A stretch of 37,192 bases of DNA, from positions 1-37,192 of the forward strand of contig JASHUM010000143.1 of assembly GCA_030040015.1 (NCBI GenBank), read 5' to 3'. A program made the position numbers and the translations under genes. Source of the DNA: Acidimicrobiales bacterium (lineage in GTDB: Bacteria > Actinomycetota > Acidimicrobiia > Acidimicrobiales > UBA8190). A model generated the notes under the pieces. The model ran no database searches, was not told where the DNA came from, and worked only from the letters and a program-made list of their open reading frames with translations. Below are positions 7,708 through 15,487 of this stretch, piece after piece (positions within the stretch are counted from its first letter, which is position 1; every line of letters begins with the position of its first letter).

Positions 7708-8886
7708 TCAGCCGTTGACGCATCCCCCCGTGGAGACGGGTTGGCTGGTGGGGTGCCGCTCCCCGGTGGCGATGTCGGACATCACCTTGGGCATGGCCAG
7801 GGCGTAGCCCACGTTGGACTCGGTGGTGGAGCGGGCGAAGACGACCCCCACGACCACCCCGCTCGTGTCGACCAGTGGCCCGCCCGAGTTCCCGGGCTCC
7901 ACCGTGGCCGACAGCTGGTAGACGGTGCGCACCGTCTGGTTCTGCCCGTAGATGTCGAGGCCGGTGGCCTGGAACACCGCTTCCACCGCTGCCCCGCCGG
8001 CGGTGAACGGCCCACCCTCGGGATAGCCGAGCACGGCGCCGGTGGTGCCCCGATCGACGAGCCCGTCGTCCAGGGTGGCCCTGGGGTCGCTGAGCCCGGG
8101 GACGTACAGCACGGCGATGTCGAGCTCGGGATCGAAGAGCATGGCGTAGGCGGCGTGGCGGCCCCGGACGTCGAGCACGCTGGGATGGGGGATGCCGGCC
8201 ACGACGTGCGCATTGGTCACCACGTAGTCGGGTGCCACCACGAACCCGGAGCCCTCCTGGATCACCCCGCAGCCCTGGCCGGCGACCTGCACCGTCGACG
8301 GCTCGGCCACGGCCACGGCGTCGCGCACGGCGGTGTTGCTGGGCAGGGTGACCGGCCCCAGCGCCGAGGGGGGCAGGCCGGTGAAGACGACGGGGAACCC
8401 CTCGGCGGCGAGGAACGACTCGATGCGGGCGAACACTCCGGGCGGCGACGGGAGGATGCTGTCCATGGCCTGGAGGATCTTGGAGTTCTTGAGGGCGGCG
8501 TCGATGCTCGTGTAGCGGCTGTTGACCACGATGCTGGCCACGAGCCAGGCGGCGACCAGCGTGGCGAACACGGCGACGGCGGCGCCGAAGCCCGAATCGA
8601 GCGGTCCCAGGCGCAGACGCTGGAGGACCAGGCTCGAGTGGTTGCCGAGCACCCGCCCGAGCCCTCCCAGGAGCCCGGCCATGCCGAACATGATCACGGC
8701 GGCGAGCACCGTCTTGGCCACCGTGCTGTGCACGTCACCGAGGATCAGCGGGGTGAGCAAGGCGCCGATGAACAGACCGAGCCAAAAGCCCCCGAACGAC
8801 AGGACCTGCATGGCGGCGCCGAGGCGCAGCCCGTGCACCCCGGCCGCGGCCACGAGGACCAGCAGCACCCAGTCGACCCAATTCAC
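7708..8886 (-). CDS. marP: MarP-like membrane serine protease (CvpA + trypsin-like domain)
   Basis: The protein has 392 residues. Residues 1-120 hold four transmembrane helices of the CvpA type. A trypsin-like domain follows with triad H227 (TNAHVV), D256 (PELDIAVL) and S334 (EPGNSGGP). C206 (GQGCGVI) and C389 (TGGCVNG) bracket the domain exactly as the regulatory disulfide pair does in mycobacterial MarP, where the triad is also similarly spaced. The catalytic domain should face the periplasm/outer side of the membrane. MarP is known to help acid and oxidative stress survival by processing a peptidoglycan hydrolase. The GTG at 8886 has a GGGGGAGG ribosome site. It leads the minus-strand run and is divergent from the RDD gene. 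Confidence 0.9.
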   Translation of the reverse strand: MNWVDWVLLVLVAAAGVHGLRLGAAMQVLSFGGFWLGLFIGALLTPLILGDVHSTVAKTVLAAVIMFGMAGLLGGLGRVLGNHSSLVLQRLRLGPLDSGFGAAVAVFATLVAAWLVASIVVNSRYTSIDAALKNSKILQAMDSILPSPPGVFARIESFLAAEGFPVVFTGLPPSALGPVTLPSNTAVRDAVAVAEPSTVQVAGQGCGVIQEGSGFVVAPDYVVTNAHVVAGIPHPSVLDVRGRHAAYAMLFDPELDIAVLYVPGLSDPRATLDDGLVDRGTTGAVLGYPEGGPFTAGGAAVEAVFQATGLDIYGQNQTVRTVYQLSATVEPGNSGGPLVDTSGVVVGVVFARSTTESNVGYALAMPKVMSDIATGERHPTSQPVSTGGCVNG

Positions 8887-8959
8887 AGAGGTAGATCCTC
8901 CCCCACCCGGGCGCTACGACGCCTGCCGGGCAGATCCGCGGTGCGAAGATTGCCGCCCT

Positions 8960-9412
8960 GTGCCCATCCTGGCCTCGTGGTGGCAGCGGCTGGCTGCCTT
9001 CGTGATCGATCTCGTCCTCGCCGGCTTCGCCGCCTCGCTGTTGGCTTCGGCGCTGGCCCATCCCGACATCGGCACGACCTCGGGCGGGGTGTACCAAGTG
9101 GTGTGGACGCGGGGAACCGTGGCGTTCGTGGCCGTCACGATGCTCCTCGTCACCGCCTACTTCACCTTTCTGAACGGGTCACGCCGCGGCCAGACGCTCG
9201 GCAAGGTCCTCCTCGGCATCGCCACCCGGGACGCGGCGTCCTACGGGCAGCTGGGAGCGGGTCGGGCCTTGGCCCGCTCGCTCACCCAGGTGGTGCTGTA
9301 CCTGCTCCTCGTCGTCCCGTGGGTGCTCGACGGACTGTGGCCCTTGTGGGACCCCAGACGTCAGAGCTGGCACGACAAGATGGCCGGCTCGGTGGTGGTC
9401 CGGGCCCGCTGA
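8960..9412 (+). CDS. RDD family membrane protein
   Basis: The protein has 150 residues with a GTG start at 8960. The N-terminus SWWQRLAAFVIDLVL carries the Arg and first Asp of the RDD signature. NGSRRGQTLGKVLLGIATRD and a C-terminal DPRRQSWHDKMAGSVVV are typical of the family. Three hydrophobic segments lie near residues 10-30, 48-68 and 103-121. The role of RDD proteins is mostly unknown; some have been linked to ion transport. It is transcribed alone, divergent from the MarP-like gene. The upstream reading frame is open but has no better start. The ribosome site is poor, so the start is moderately uncertain. Confidence 0.82.
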   Translation: MPILASWWQRLAAFVIDLVLAGFAASLLASALAHPDIGTTSGGVYQVVWTRGTVAFVAVTMLLVTAYFTFLNGSRRGQTLGKVLLGIATRDAASYGQLGAGRALARSLTQVVLYLLLVVPWVLDGLWPLWDPRRQSWHDKMAGSVVVRAR

Positions 9413-9426
9413 GCAGGGACGCGGGC
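9404..9426 (+). terminator. Candidate hairpin after the RDD gene
   Basis: GCCCGC (9404-9409) pairs with GCGGGC (9421-9426) across an 11-base loop that contains the RDD stop codon. No T-run follows. It could attenuate readthrough into the next operon, whose -10-like hexamer starts at the next base. Confidence 0.3.
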
Positions 9427-9432
9427 TAGCGT
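9427..9432 (+). promoter_or_regulatory. Candidate -10 hexamer (TAGCGT) for the FAD oxidase operon
   Basis: TAGCGT fits the actinobacterial TANNNT -10 pattern and lies 42 bases before the TTG start. No convincing -35 box is seen. The same type of hexamer recurs before other transcription units in this window. Confidence 0.4.
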
Positions 9433-9474
9433 GACCGGCGCCGCCGAAGCGGCGCTCGGGGACGGAGGAGCACG

Positions 9475-10848
9475 TTGGGCGACATCGCCGGACTCCTGGC
9501 CGAGGCGGTTGGGCCGGAGAACGTCCTCACCGGCCACGCCGTGCCGGACGACTACGGCCACGACGAGGCGCTGACCGTCACCCCCCGGCTGCCGCTGGCC
9601 GTGGTGCGACCGGGCAGCACCGCCGAGGTCTCGGCCGTCCTGCGCATCGCCCAGCAAGCGCGGGTTCCGGTCGTGGCCCGGGGCAGCGGCACCGGGCTCT
9701 CGGGCGCGGCGGTGGCCGGGCCCGAGGCCGTGCTCGTGTCCTTCGAGCGCATGGACGCCGTGCTCGAGGTCGACACCGCCAACCACGTGGCCGTGGTCCA
9801 ACCGGGCGTCACCCTGGAGCAGCTCGACCGCCACGCCGAGCCGCTCGGCCTCGTCTACCCGGTGTTCCCCGGCGAGCCGAGCGCCTCGATTGGCGGGAAC
9901 GTGGCCACCAACGCCGGGGGCATGCGGGCGGTGAAGTACGGCGTCACCCGTCATCAGGTCCTCGGGCTCGAGGCGGTGCTGGCCGGCGGGAAGGTCGTCC
10001 GCACCGGGGGAAAGTTCGTCAAGTCCTCGACCGGTTACGACCTCACCCAGCTCATCGTGGGGTCAGAGGGGACCCTGGCACTCGTGACCGAGGCCACCTT
10101 GAAGCTCTACCCGCGTGCCCCCGAGGCGGCGACGGTGCTCGCCCCCTTCTCGAGCCTCGACGAGGTGACCGGAGCGGTTCCCCCGGTGGTCCACAGCGGG
10201 ATCGGTCCTCGGGTGCTCGAGTACGTGGACGCCATCACCATGGCCGCCATCACCACCAGCGCCGGGCTGGACCTCGGCATCCCCGAAGAGGTCCGCGACA
10301 AAGCGAGCGCCTATCTGGTGGTGGTGCTCGAGTCGACCCACGAGGACCGCCTCGACGAGGACGTCGCCGCGTTGGGCGACATGCTCTCGTCGCTCGGCGC
10401 CCTCGAGGTCTACGTCCTTCCCCCCCAAGCGGGCGCGCATCTCATCACGGCGCGCGAACGGGCCTTCTTCGTGGCCAAGGCGTCGGGCGCGGACGACATC
10501 GTCGACGTGGTGGTGCCCCGCGCCGTCATCCCCCGCTACTTGGCACAGGTGGGCATCCTTGCCCAGGAGCACCAAGCCCTCGTCACCGGGTGCGGCCACG
10601 TGGGGGACGGCAACGTGCACCTGTCGGTGTTCCAGCCCGACGCCGAACGCCGGCACGAGCTGCTCACCGAGATCATGCGGGCCGGCCTGGCGCTCGGAGG
10701 CGCCATCACCGGTGAGCACGGGTTGGGCACGGAGAAGAAGCCCTATTTCATGGCCCTCGAGGACCCGGCCAAGGTGGAGCTCATGCGCCGCATCAAGGAC
10801 GCCTTCGACCCCGAGGGCATCCTCAACCCGGGAAAGGTCTTCGACTGA
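9475..10848 (+). CDS. FAD-linked 2-hydroxyacid oxidase (GlcD-type)
   Basis: The protein has 457 residues. Start is TTG at 9475, well placed behind GGAGGAG at 9464-9470. The N-terminal PCMH-type FAD domain shows PVVARGSGTGLSGAAVA, PGEPSASIGGNVATNAGG and VGSEGTLALVTEATL. The C-terminal FAD-oxidase domain shows CGHVGDGNVHLSVF and GEHGLGTEKKPYF with the His residues that hold a metal ion in this family. Relatives oxidise glycolate, D-lactate and other 2-hydroxyacids to 2-oxoacids. The stop is one base before the ThDP enzyme gene, so the two are an operon, and the 2-oxoacid product could feed that enzyme. The real substrate is not known. No GlcE or GlcF subunit is next to it. Confidence 0.88.
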   Translation: MGDIAGLLAEAVGPENVLTGHAVPDDYGHDEALTVTPRLPLAVVRPGSTAEVSAVLRIAQQARVPVVARGSGTGLSGAAVAGPEAVLVSFERMDAVLEVDTANHVAVVQPGVTLEQLDRHAEPLGLVYPVFPGEPSASIGGNVATNAGGMRAVKYGVTRHQVLGLEAVLAGGKVVRTGGKFVKSSTGYDLTQLIVGSEGTLALVTEATLKLYPRAPEAATVLAPFSSLDEVTGAVPPVVHSGIGPRVLEYVDAITMAAITTSAGLDLGIPEEVRDKASAYLVVVLESTHEDRLDEDVAALGDMLSSLGALEVYVLPPQAGAHLITARERAFFVAKASGADDIVDVVVPRAVIPRYLAQVGILAQEHQALVTGCGHVGDGNVHLSVFQPDAERRHELLTEIMRAGLALGGAITGEHGLGTEKKPYFMALEDPAKVELMRRIKDAFDPEGILNPGKVFD

Positions 10849-10849
10849 C

Positions 10850-12406
10850 GTGAACGGCGCCCAATCGCTCATTCGCACCCTGGTGGGTTCCGGGGTGGAG
10901 GTGTGCTTCACCAACCCGGGTACCTCCGAGATGCACTTCGTGGCTGCCCTCGACGCCGTGCCCGAGATGCGCGCCGTGCTCGCCCTCTTCGAAGGCGTCG
11001 CCACCGGCGCCGCCGACGGGTACGCCCGCATGGCGGGAAGACCGGCTGCCACGCTGCTGCACCTGGGGCCGGGGATGGCCAACGGCATCGCCAACCTCCA
11101 CAACGCCCGGCGGGCCCATTCCCCGGTGGTGAACGTGGTGGGCGACCACGCCACGTACCACCAGCGATACGACGCCCCGCTGCAGACCGACATCGCCAGC
11201 CTGGCCCGGCCGGTGTCGTGCTGGTTCCGGGAGACCACCAAAGGCGAGGAGCTGCCCCGCGACGGCGCCGACGCGGTGGTGGCGGCGCGCAAGGCCCCGG
11301 GGGGGGTGGCCACCCTCGTGGTTCCCGCCGACGTCTCCTGGGACGAGGCGCCCGACCCAGCCCCCCCTCGACCCGTGCCGGCTCCGCCCGTCGTCGACGG
11401 TGCCACCGTGCAGCAGGTGGCCAAGGTCCTCGGCGCCGAGGGCCCGGCCGTCCTGTTCGTGGGTGGCCCGGCCATGACCGAGCGAGGCCTGGTGGCGGCC
11501 AGGCGGGTGGCGGCGCGCACCGGGGCGAGGTTGCTGTGCGAGACCTTCCCCGCCGTGCACGAGCGCGGTGCCGGCGTGCCCGAGGTGGAACGCCTGGCCT
11601 ACCTGGCCGAGCTGGCCGCGTTGCAATTGGACGGGGCGCGCCGTCTCGTCGCGGCCGGGACGCCGGCGCCGGTGTCGTTCTTCGCCTACCCGGACAGGCC
11701 CAGCGACCTCGTGCCCGTCGGGTGCGAGGTGCACGTGCTCGCCACCGTGGAGGACGACGTGGTGCAGGCCCTCGAGGACCTGGCCGACGCGCTCGGGGCC
11801 GGCGCCGACCCGGTGTCGTCACCCGGACCGGGGCGGCCCGAGCTGCCCACCGGTGGGCTCGACGCCGAGAAGGCGGCGGCCGTGATCGGCCGCCTCCTGC
11901 CCGAAGGTGCCGTCGTGTCCGACGAGTCCAACACGGCCGGCATCTTCGTGCCCGCCGCCACCGCCGGCGCTCCCCGTCACCACTGGATGACCCTCACCGG
12001 TGGCGCCATCGGCCAGGGGCTCCCCCTCGCCACCGGGGCGGCGGTGGCGTGCCCGGGACGCAAGGTGCTCTGCCTCGAGGCCGACGGCAGCGCCATGTAC
12101 ACGCTGCAGGCACTGTGGACCCAGCGCCGGGAGAACCTGGACGTGACCACGGTGGTGTACGCCAACCGTTCGTACGCCGTGCTGGCCATGGAGCTCGGCC
12201 GGGTGGGCGCCGGCGCGGGTGGGCCCAGGGCGCGGCGCGTGCTGGAGCTCACTTCACCCACGCTCGACTTCGTGGCCCTGGCGGGCGGGATGGGCGTCCC
12301 CGCCTGGCGCGCCACAACCGCCGAGGAATTCGCCACCAATCTCGGCCTCGCCTTGGCCGAGGACGGGCCCGCCCTCGTCGAGGCGGTCGTGGGCTCGGGG
12401 TTGTGA
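10850..12406 (+). CDS. Thiamine diphosphate enzyme, acetolactate synthase large-subunit-like
   Basis: The protein has 518 residues in the three-domain ThDP layout. The N-terminal PYR domain has the activating Glu in LALFEGVATGAADGYARM. A central domain contains AVLFVGGPAMTERGL. The C-terminal PP domain has TGGAIGQGLPLATGAA and the cofactor motif EADGSAMYTLQALW ending in YANRSY. The usual GDG is ADG here, which seems common in the IlvX-like branch. It has no FAD-ring signature strong enough to call true acetolactate synthase. The branch usually decarboxylates or ligates 2-oxoacids. It starts one base after the FAD oxidase and ends 12 bases before the ferredoxin. The start is GTG at 10850. The substrate is unknown. 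Confidence 0.85.
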   Translation: MNGAQSLIRTLVGSGVEVCFTNPGTSEMHFVAALDAVPEMRAVLALFEGVATGAADGYARMAGRPAATLLHLGPGMANGIANLHNARRAHSPVVNVVGDHATYHQRYDAPLQTDIASLARPVSCWFRETTKGEELPRDGADAVVAARKAPGGVATLVVPADVSWDEAPDPAPPRPVPAPPVVDGATVQQVAKVLGAEGPAVLFVGGPAMTERGLVAARRVAARTGARLLCETFPAVHERGAGVPEVERLAYLAELAALQLDGARRLVAAGTPAPVSFFAYPDRPSDLVPVGCEVHVLATVEDDVVQALEDLADALGAGADPVSSPGPGRPELPTGGLDAEKAAAVIGRLLPEGAVVSDESNTAGIFVPAATAGAPRHHWMTLTGGAIGQGLPLATGAAVACPGRKVLCLEADGSAMYTLQALWTQRRENLDVTTVVYANRSYAVLAMELGRVGAGAGGPRARRVLELTSPTLDFVALAGGMGVPAWRATTAEEFATNLGLALAEDGPALVEAVVGSGL

Positions 12407-12418
12407 GAGGAGGACGAC

Positions 12419-12634
12419 ATGGCCCGCAAGTCCTACGAGGGACGAGACGTGACCGTCAGCTTCGACCCTGAGGTGTGCCAGCACTCGGGCACCTGCGTGC
12501 GAGGGCTGGCCGCGGTGTTCGACACCGGCCGCTCCCCGTGGATCACCCCTGACGGCGCCGGCGCCGAGGCCGTCGTGGCCCAGGTGGCCAAGTGCCCGTC
12601 GGGGGCGCTGCGCATCGAGGCGCGCCCGACGTGA
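12419..12634 (+). CDS. Divergent mono-cluster 4Fe-4S ferredoxin-like protein (Fer4_19)
   Basis: The protein has 71 residues, with the ATG behind a GAGGAGG ribosome site. The sequence follows the Fer4_19 family: YEGRDVTVSFDPEVC, then HSGTC, LAAVFDTG, SPWITPDGA and VAKCPSGALRIE. Visible ligands are C20, H22, C26 and C59, so only three Cys with a conserved His. This family is often found fused or next to metabolic oxidoreductases and is thought to bind an iron-sulfur cluster. Placed between the ThDP enzyme and the PAS protein, it could carry electrons from the oxidase or ThDP enzyme. Its stop overlaps the PAS start (GTGA). Confidence 0.85.
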   Translation: MARKSYEGRDVTVSFDPEVCQHSGTCVRGLAAVFDTGRSPWITPDGAGAEAVVAQVAKCPSGALRIEARPT

Positions 12635-13041
12635 CAGCCGGCGCGGCGGGCGCAGCCCGCAGCCTTCCCCTGATCCTGGCCCGCGAGCTGGCGGCCAACC
12701 TGGCCACGCCGATGTTCCTCATCGACGCCGAGGGCGTCCTCGTCTACTTCAACGAGGCGGCCGAGCTCATGCTGGGCAAGACCTACGCCGAGATCGGACC
12801 GATCTCCGCCACCGACTTCGGGGCCCGCCTGGACCTGGCCGAGCTCGACGGGTCACCCATGCGCCGTCGGGACTCGCCGGCGGGGATCGCCTTCTTGAAC
12901 CGGGAGCCCTCACACCGCACGCTCCTGGCCACCGGCCTCGACGGATCGAGGCGCAGACTGGAGGCCACCGCCTACCCGCTGTTCGGCAAGGTGGGCGAGA
13001 TGCACGGGGTCCTCACCGTGTTCTGGGAGGCCAAGTCGTGA
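12631..13041 (+). CDS. PAS-domain protein
   Basis: The protein has 136 residues. A single PAS domain fills it: ATPMFLIDAEGVLVYFNEAA is the classical first strand/helix segment, then LGKTYAEIGPIS, and LEATAYPLFGKVGEMHGVL is the C-terminal sheet. No kinase, GGDEF or DNA-binding domain is attached, so output must come through a partner. Both ends overlap neighbours by four bases (ferredoxin upstream, MBL enzyme downstream), which suggests co-expression at matched levels. A PAS domain beside a ferredoxin hints at redox or ligand sensing. No heme- or flavin-binding residue is recognised. Confidence 0.85.
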   Translation: MTAGAAGAARSLPLILARELAANLATPMFLIDAEGVLVYFNEAAELMLGKTYAEIGPISATDFGARLDLAELDGSPMRRRDSPAGIAFLNREPSHRTLLATGLDGSRRRLEATAYPLFGKVGEMHGVLTVFWEAKS

Positions 13042-13922
13042 GGGTCCGGGTGTGGGGGTGCCGGGGTTCCCTGGCCGCGCCAGGTGCCGACACCTTGCGC
13101 TTCGGCGGGAACACCTCTTGCGTCGAGGTGCGGGCAGAGAGCGGGGACGTGGTCGTCCTCGACGCCGGGACCGGCATGCGCCCGCTCGGCGTGGCCCTGG
13201 ACGACGAAGGCATCGAGCGTGTGCACGTGCTGCTCAGCCACCTGCACCTCGACCATCTCCAGGGACTCGGCTTCTTCCGTCCCCTGTACCACCCTGAGCG
13301 TGAGCTCCACATCTGGGGCCCGTCGTCGCCGGTGCAGTCGCTGGCCGAGCGCATCGCCACCTACCTCTCACCGCCGCTGTTCCCGGTCTCCCTGGTGGAC
13401 GTCCCCTGCCACGTCCAATTCCACGACGCCCCCGAGGAGCCGATGCGCATCGGGTCGCTCACGGTGCTGGCCGCCCCGGTCACCCATCAGGGGCCGACGG
13501 TCGGCTACCGGCTCGAGGAGGAGGGGCGCTCGCTCGTCTACCTCCCCGACCACGAGCCGGCGCTCGGCCTCGACATCGCCGAGCAGCCCGGTGACTGGGT
13601 GAGCGGTTACCACTTGGCCCAGGGAGCCGACGTCCTGCTCCACGACGCCCAGTACAGCGACGACGAGTACCCACGCCATGTCGGCTGGGGCCACTCCTCG
13701 GTCGGACACGTGGTCGCCTTCGCCAGGAAGGCGGGCGTCGGGCGGCTGGTGCTCTTCCACCACGACCCTTATCACCTGGACCACGAGCTCGAGGCGCTGG
13801 TCGCCGAGGCCCGCACCTTGTGGGGCGGGAACGACCCGGGGGTGCTCGCCGCCTGGGAGGGCATGACCATCGACCTCGACGGCGCTGGGGTCGCCCTGGC
13901 CCAGCCGGCGGGCGGGTCGTGA
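13038..13922 (+). CDS. MBL-fold phosphodiesterase-like hydrolase
   Basis: The protein has 294 residues with a GTG start overlapping the PAS stop. RVWGCRGSLAAPG at the N-terminus, GGNTSCVEV and LLSHLHLDHLQGL (H68, H70, D72, H73) are typical of COG1235-type enzymes (PhnP, cyclic-phosphate phosphodiesterases, RNase Z relatives). Further ligands are in VTHQGPTVGY, YLPDHEPALG, WGHSSVGH and LFHHDPYHLDHEL. Two metal ions are expected. Relatives hydrolyse cyclic nucleotides or phosphoribosyl cyclic phosphate. A nucleotide or phosphodiester substrate is therefore probable, and the coupled PAS protein may regulate it. It is cytoplasmic, with no signal peptide. Confidence 0.85.
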   Translation: MRVRVWGCRGSLAAPGADTLRFGGNTSCVEVRAESGDVVVLDAGTGMRPLGVALDDEGIERVHVLLSHLHLDHLQGLGFFRPLYHPERELHIWGPSSPVQSLAERIATYLSPPLFPVSLVDVPCHVQFHDAPEEPMRIGSLTVLAAPVTHQGPTVGYRLEEEGRSLVYLPDHEPALGLDIAEQPGDWVSGYHLAQGADVLLHDAQYSDDEYPRHVGWGHSSVGHVVAFARKAGVGRLVLFHHDPYHLDHELEALVAEARTLWGGNDPGVLAAWEGMTIDLDGAGVALAQPAGGS

Positions 13923-13926
13923 CCGG

Positions 13927-14304
13927 TTGAGCCGCTTCTTCCCCTACGCCGTCGACTACCGCTTCGCCCCGGTGCTCCTGGCGCTGGGGCTGCGGCCGTG
14001 GCACGACGGCGTCAGGTTGACCGACGACGCCCAGCTGCAGGCGCACCTGGGACCCTTCCGGGTGTCGACGCCGCTCACGAACGTGCGGGGCGCCCATGTC
14101 ACCCGGGGATACCGGTGGTGGACGGCGGTGGGGATCCGGTTGTCGAGAGTCGACGACGGGCTCACCTTCGGGACGAACCGTGACGCCGGGGTGTGCATCC
14201 ACTTCACCGAGAAGGTTCCTTCGTGGCTCCGGTCGGGCGGCCACTCGGCGCTGACCGTGACGGTGCGCGACCTCGAAGGGCTCGTCGAAGCCCTCACCGG
14301 CTAG
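13927..14304 (+). CDS. Conserved-looking protein of unknown function
   Basis: The protein has 125 residues. I do not recognise a family. It begins MSRFFPYAVDYRFAPVL (TTG start four bases after the MBL stop) and reads LRPWHDGVRLTDD, then HVTRGYRWWTAVG, FGTNRDAGVCIHFTE and LTVTVRDLEGLVEALTG. The mixture of beta-prone and aromatic segments suggests a compact PH-like or lipocalin-like fold, but this is a guess. No transmembrane helix or signal peptide is seen. It is the last gene of the operon, and its TAG stop is interlocked with the sigma factor stop in the palindrome CTAG. Confidence 0.72.
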   Translation: MSRFFPYAVDYRFAPVLLALGLRPWHDGVRLTDDAQLQAHLGPFRVSTPLTNVRGAHVTRGYRWWTAVGIRLSRVDDGLTFGTNRDAGVCIHFTEKVPSWLRSGGHSALTVTVRDLEGLVEALTG

Positions 14305-15224
14305 GACACGAGCAGCTCCGAGACGTCGTCCCCGCTGGCCGAGGCCTGCAGGAGGCGCATGGCCCGTGACTCGAGCTGTCGGGCCCGTTCCCTGCTGATG
14401 CCGAGGGCGCGCGCCGTCTCCTCCAGGGAGCACGGGGCGGCGCCTCCCAATCCGTAGCGCATGGACAGGACGACCCGGTCCCGGTCGCGCAACGCGCCCA
14501 GCAACTGGTGGAGCTTTCGGGCCACCAGTTCGCTCGACAGGTGGTCGCAAGGGTCGCCGTCGTCGGCGGCGACCATCGAGCCCAGGTCGGCATCGGCGTG
14601 CTCCGAGAGGCGTGCATCGAGGCTGAGGGGGTCCCCGGGCAACCGCCGGAGCTCGTGCACCCGGGAGATGTCCCACCCCAGGTGCGTGGCCAGCTCGGCG
14701 TCGTGCGGGCACCGCCCGAGCGCCCCCTCGAGCTCGCTCTCGGCCCGGCGCAGGACGTGGAGATGGTCCACCACGTGGACGGGAAGGCGGATGGACCGAG
14801 CCGTGTTGTCGATGCCTCGCGCGATGGCCTGACGGATCCACCAGGTGGCATACGTCGAGAAGCGGAAACCCCTGCTCTCGTCGAAGCCGTGCACGGCGCG
14901 GATGAGGCCGAGGTTGCCTTCTTGGATGAGGTCCAGAAGCGCCATCCCCGACCACTGGAACTGCTTGGCGATGGAGACCACGAGGCGGAGGTTGGCGGTG
15001 ACGAAGGCGTCGGTGGCCTCCCGGCCCGCCTCCACGTCCGCTCCCAGGACCCGGCGCTCCGGGCGCGTCAGCTCGAGTTCGGTCTCGAGCCGCTCCCGGG
15101 CCCGCTCACCTTTTTTGATGAGGCGTGCCAGGCGCACCTCTTCTTCCGGGTGGAGCAGGCGGTGGGACCCGACGTCGTGGAGGTACCGGCGCATGAGTCC
15201 CGGATCGGTGTGCGCGACTCCCAC
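14301..15224 (-). CDS. Group 2 sigma-70 family sigma factor
   Basis: The protein has 307 residues from the GTG at 15224. An alternative GTG at 15251 gives 316. Region 1.2 is RRYLHDVGSHRLLHPEEEV. Region 2 includes LRLVVSIAKQFQW, LLDLIQEGNLGLIRAV and FSTYATWWIRQAI, with the -10-recognition face well conserved. Regions 3 and 4 follow, ending with SLEETARALGISRERARQLE, the -35-binding helix-turn-helix. It lacks the long region 1.1 of the housekeeping factor, so it is a group 2 (alternative, RpoD-like) sigma. The start at 15224 is preferred because TAGCGT at 15233-15238 would place a leaderless transcript there. It converges with the unknown gene. No anti-sigma gene is adjacent. Confidence 0.88.
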   Translation of the reverse strand: MGVAHTDPGLMRRYLHDVGSHRLLHPEEEVRLARLIKKGERARERLETELELTRPERRVLGADVEAGREATDAFVTANLRLVVSIAKQFQWSGMALLDLIQEGNLGLIRAVHGFDESRGFRFSTYATWWIRQAIARGIDNTARSIRLPVHVVDHLHVLRRAESELEGALGRCPHDAELATHLGWDISRVHELRRLPGDPLSLDARLSEHADADLGSMVAADDGDPCDHLSSELVARKLHQLLGALRDRDRVVLSMRYGLGGAAPCSLEETARALGISRERARQLESRAMRLLQASASGDDVSELLVS

Positions 15225-15232
15225 GTCTCTCG

Positions 15233-15238
15233 ACGCTA
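15233..15238 (-). promoter_or_regulatory. Candidate -10 hexamer (TAGCGT) of the sigma factor gene
   Basis: On the minus strand TAGCGT ends eight bases before the GTG at 15224. Transcription would then begin at or next to the start codon, suggesting a leaderless mRNA. Confidence 0.42.
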
Positions 15239-15373
15239 CGCCCGGCGTCACCCTTGCCGAGCTGCCAAAGGTCCTGTTCTCGACGGTCCTTCGGACGTCC
15301 GTTGAACGGCGGTTGCCGGCACGCTCCGTCGGCCACGCACCGGGAGATGCTTCCCCGCCGGGCCGCCGCCATC

Positions 15374-15379
15374 TAACGT
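15374..15379 (+). promoter_or_regulatory. Candidate -10 hexamer (TAACGT) before the small acidic gene
   Basis: TAACGT fits TANNNT and lies 15 bases before an ATG at 15395 and 108 bases before the GTG at 15488. No clear -35 box is present. Confidence 0.35.
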
Positions 15380-15487
15380 GGTCGGGCCGACTCGATGCGA
15401 GTTGATTCCCATGCCGCCGTCAAGTGGGACACGGCGGAGGCCGATCACCAACGGTCGCCCCTGCACGTCGTCCCGGAGGAGCCCGCC

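Noticed and set aside
5753-7807. A 684-codon plus-strand frame opposite the GH15 gene
   Set aside because: It is an antisense shadow with a His/Val/Gly-rich sequence and no domain.
10063-11520. A long minus-strand frame opposite the FAD oxidase and ThDP genes
   Set aside because: It is a mirror of conserved genes on the other strand with no family resemblance.
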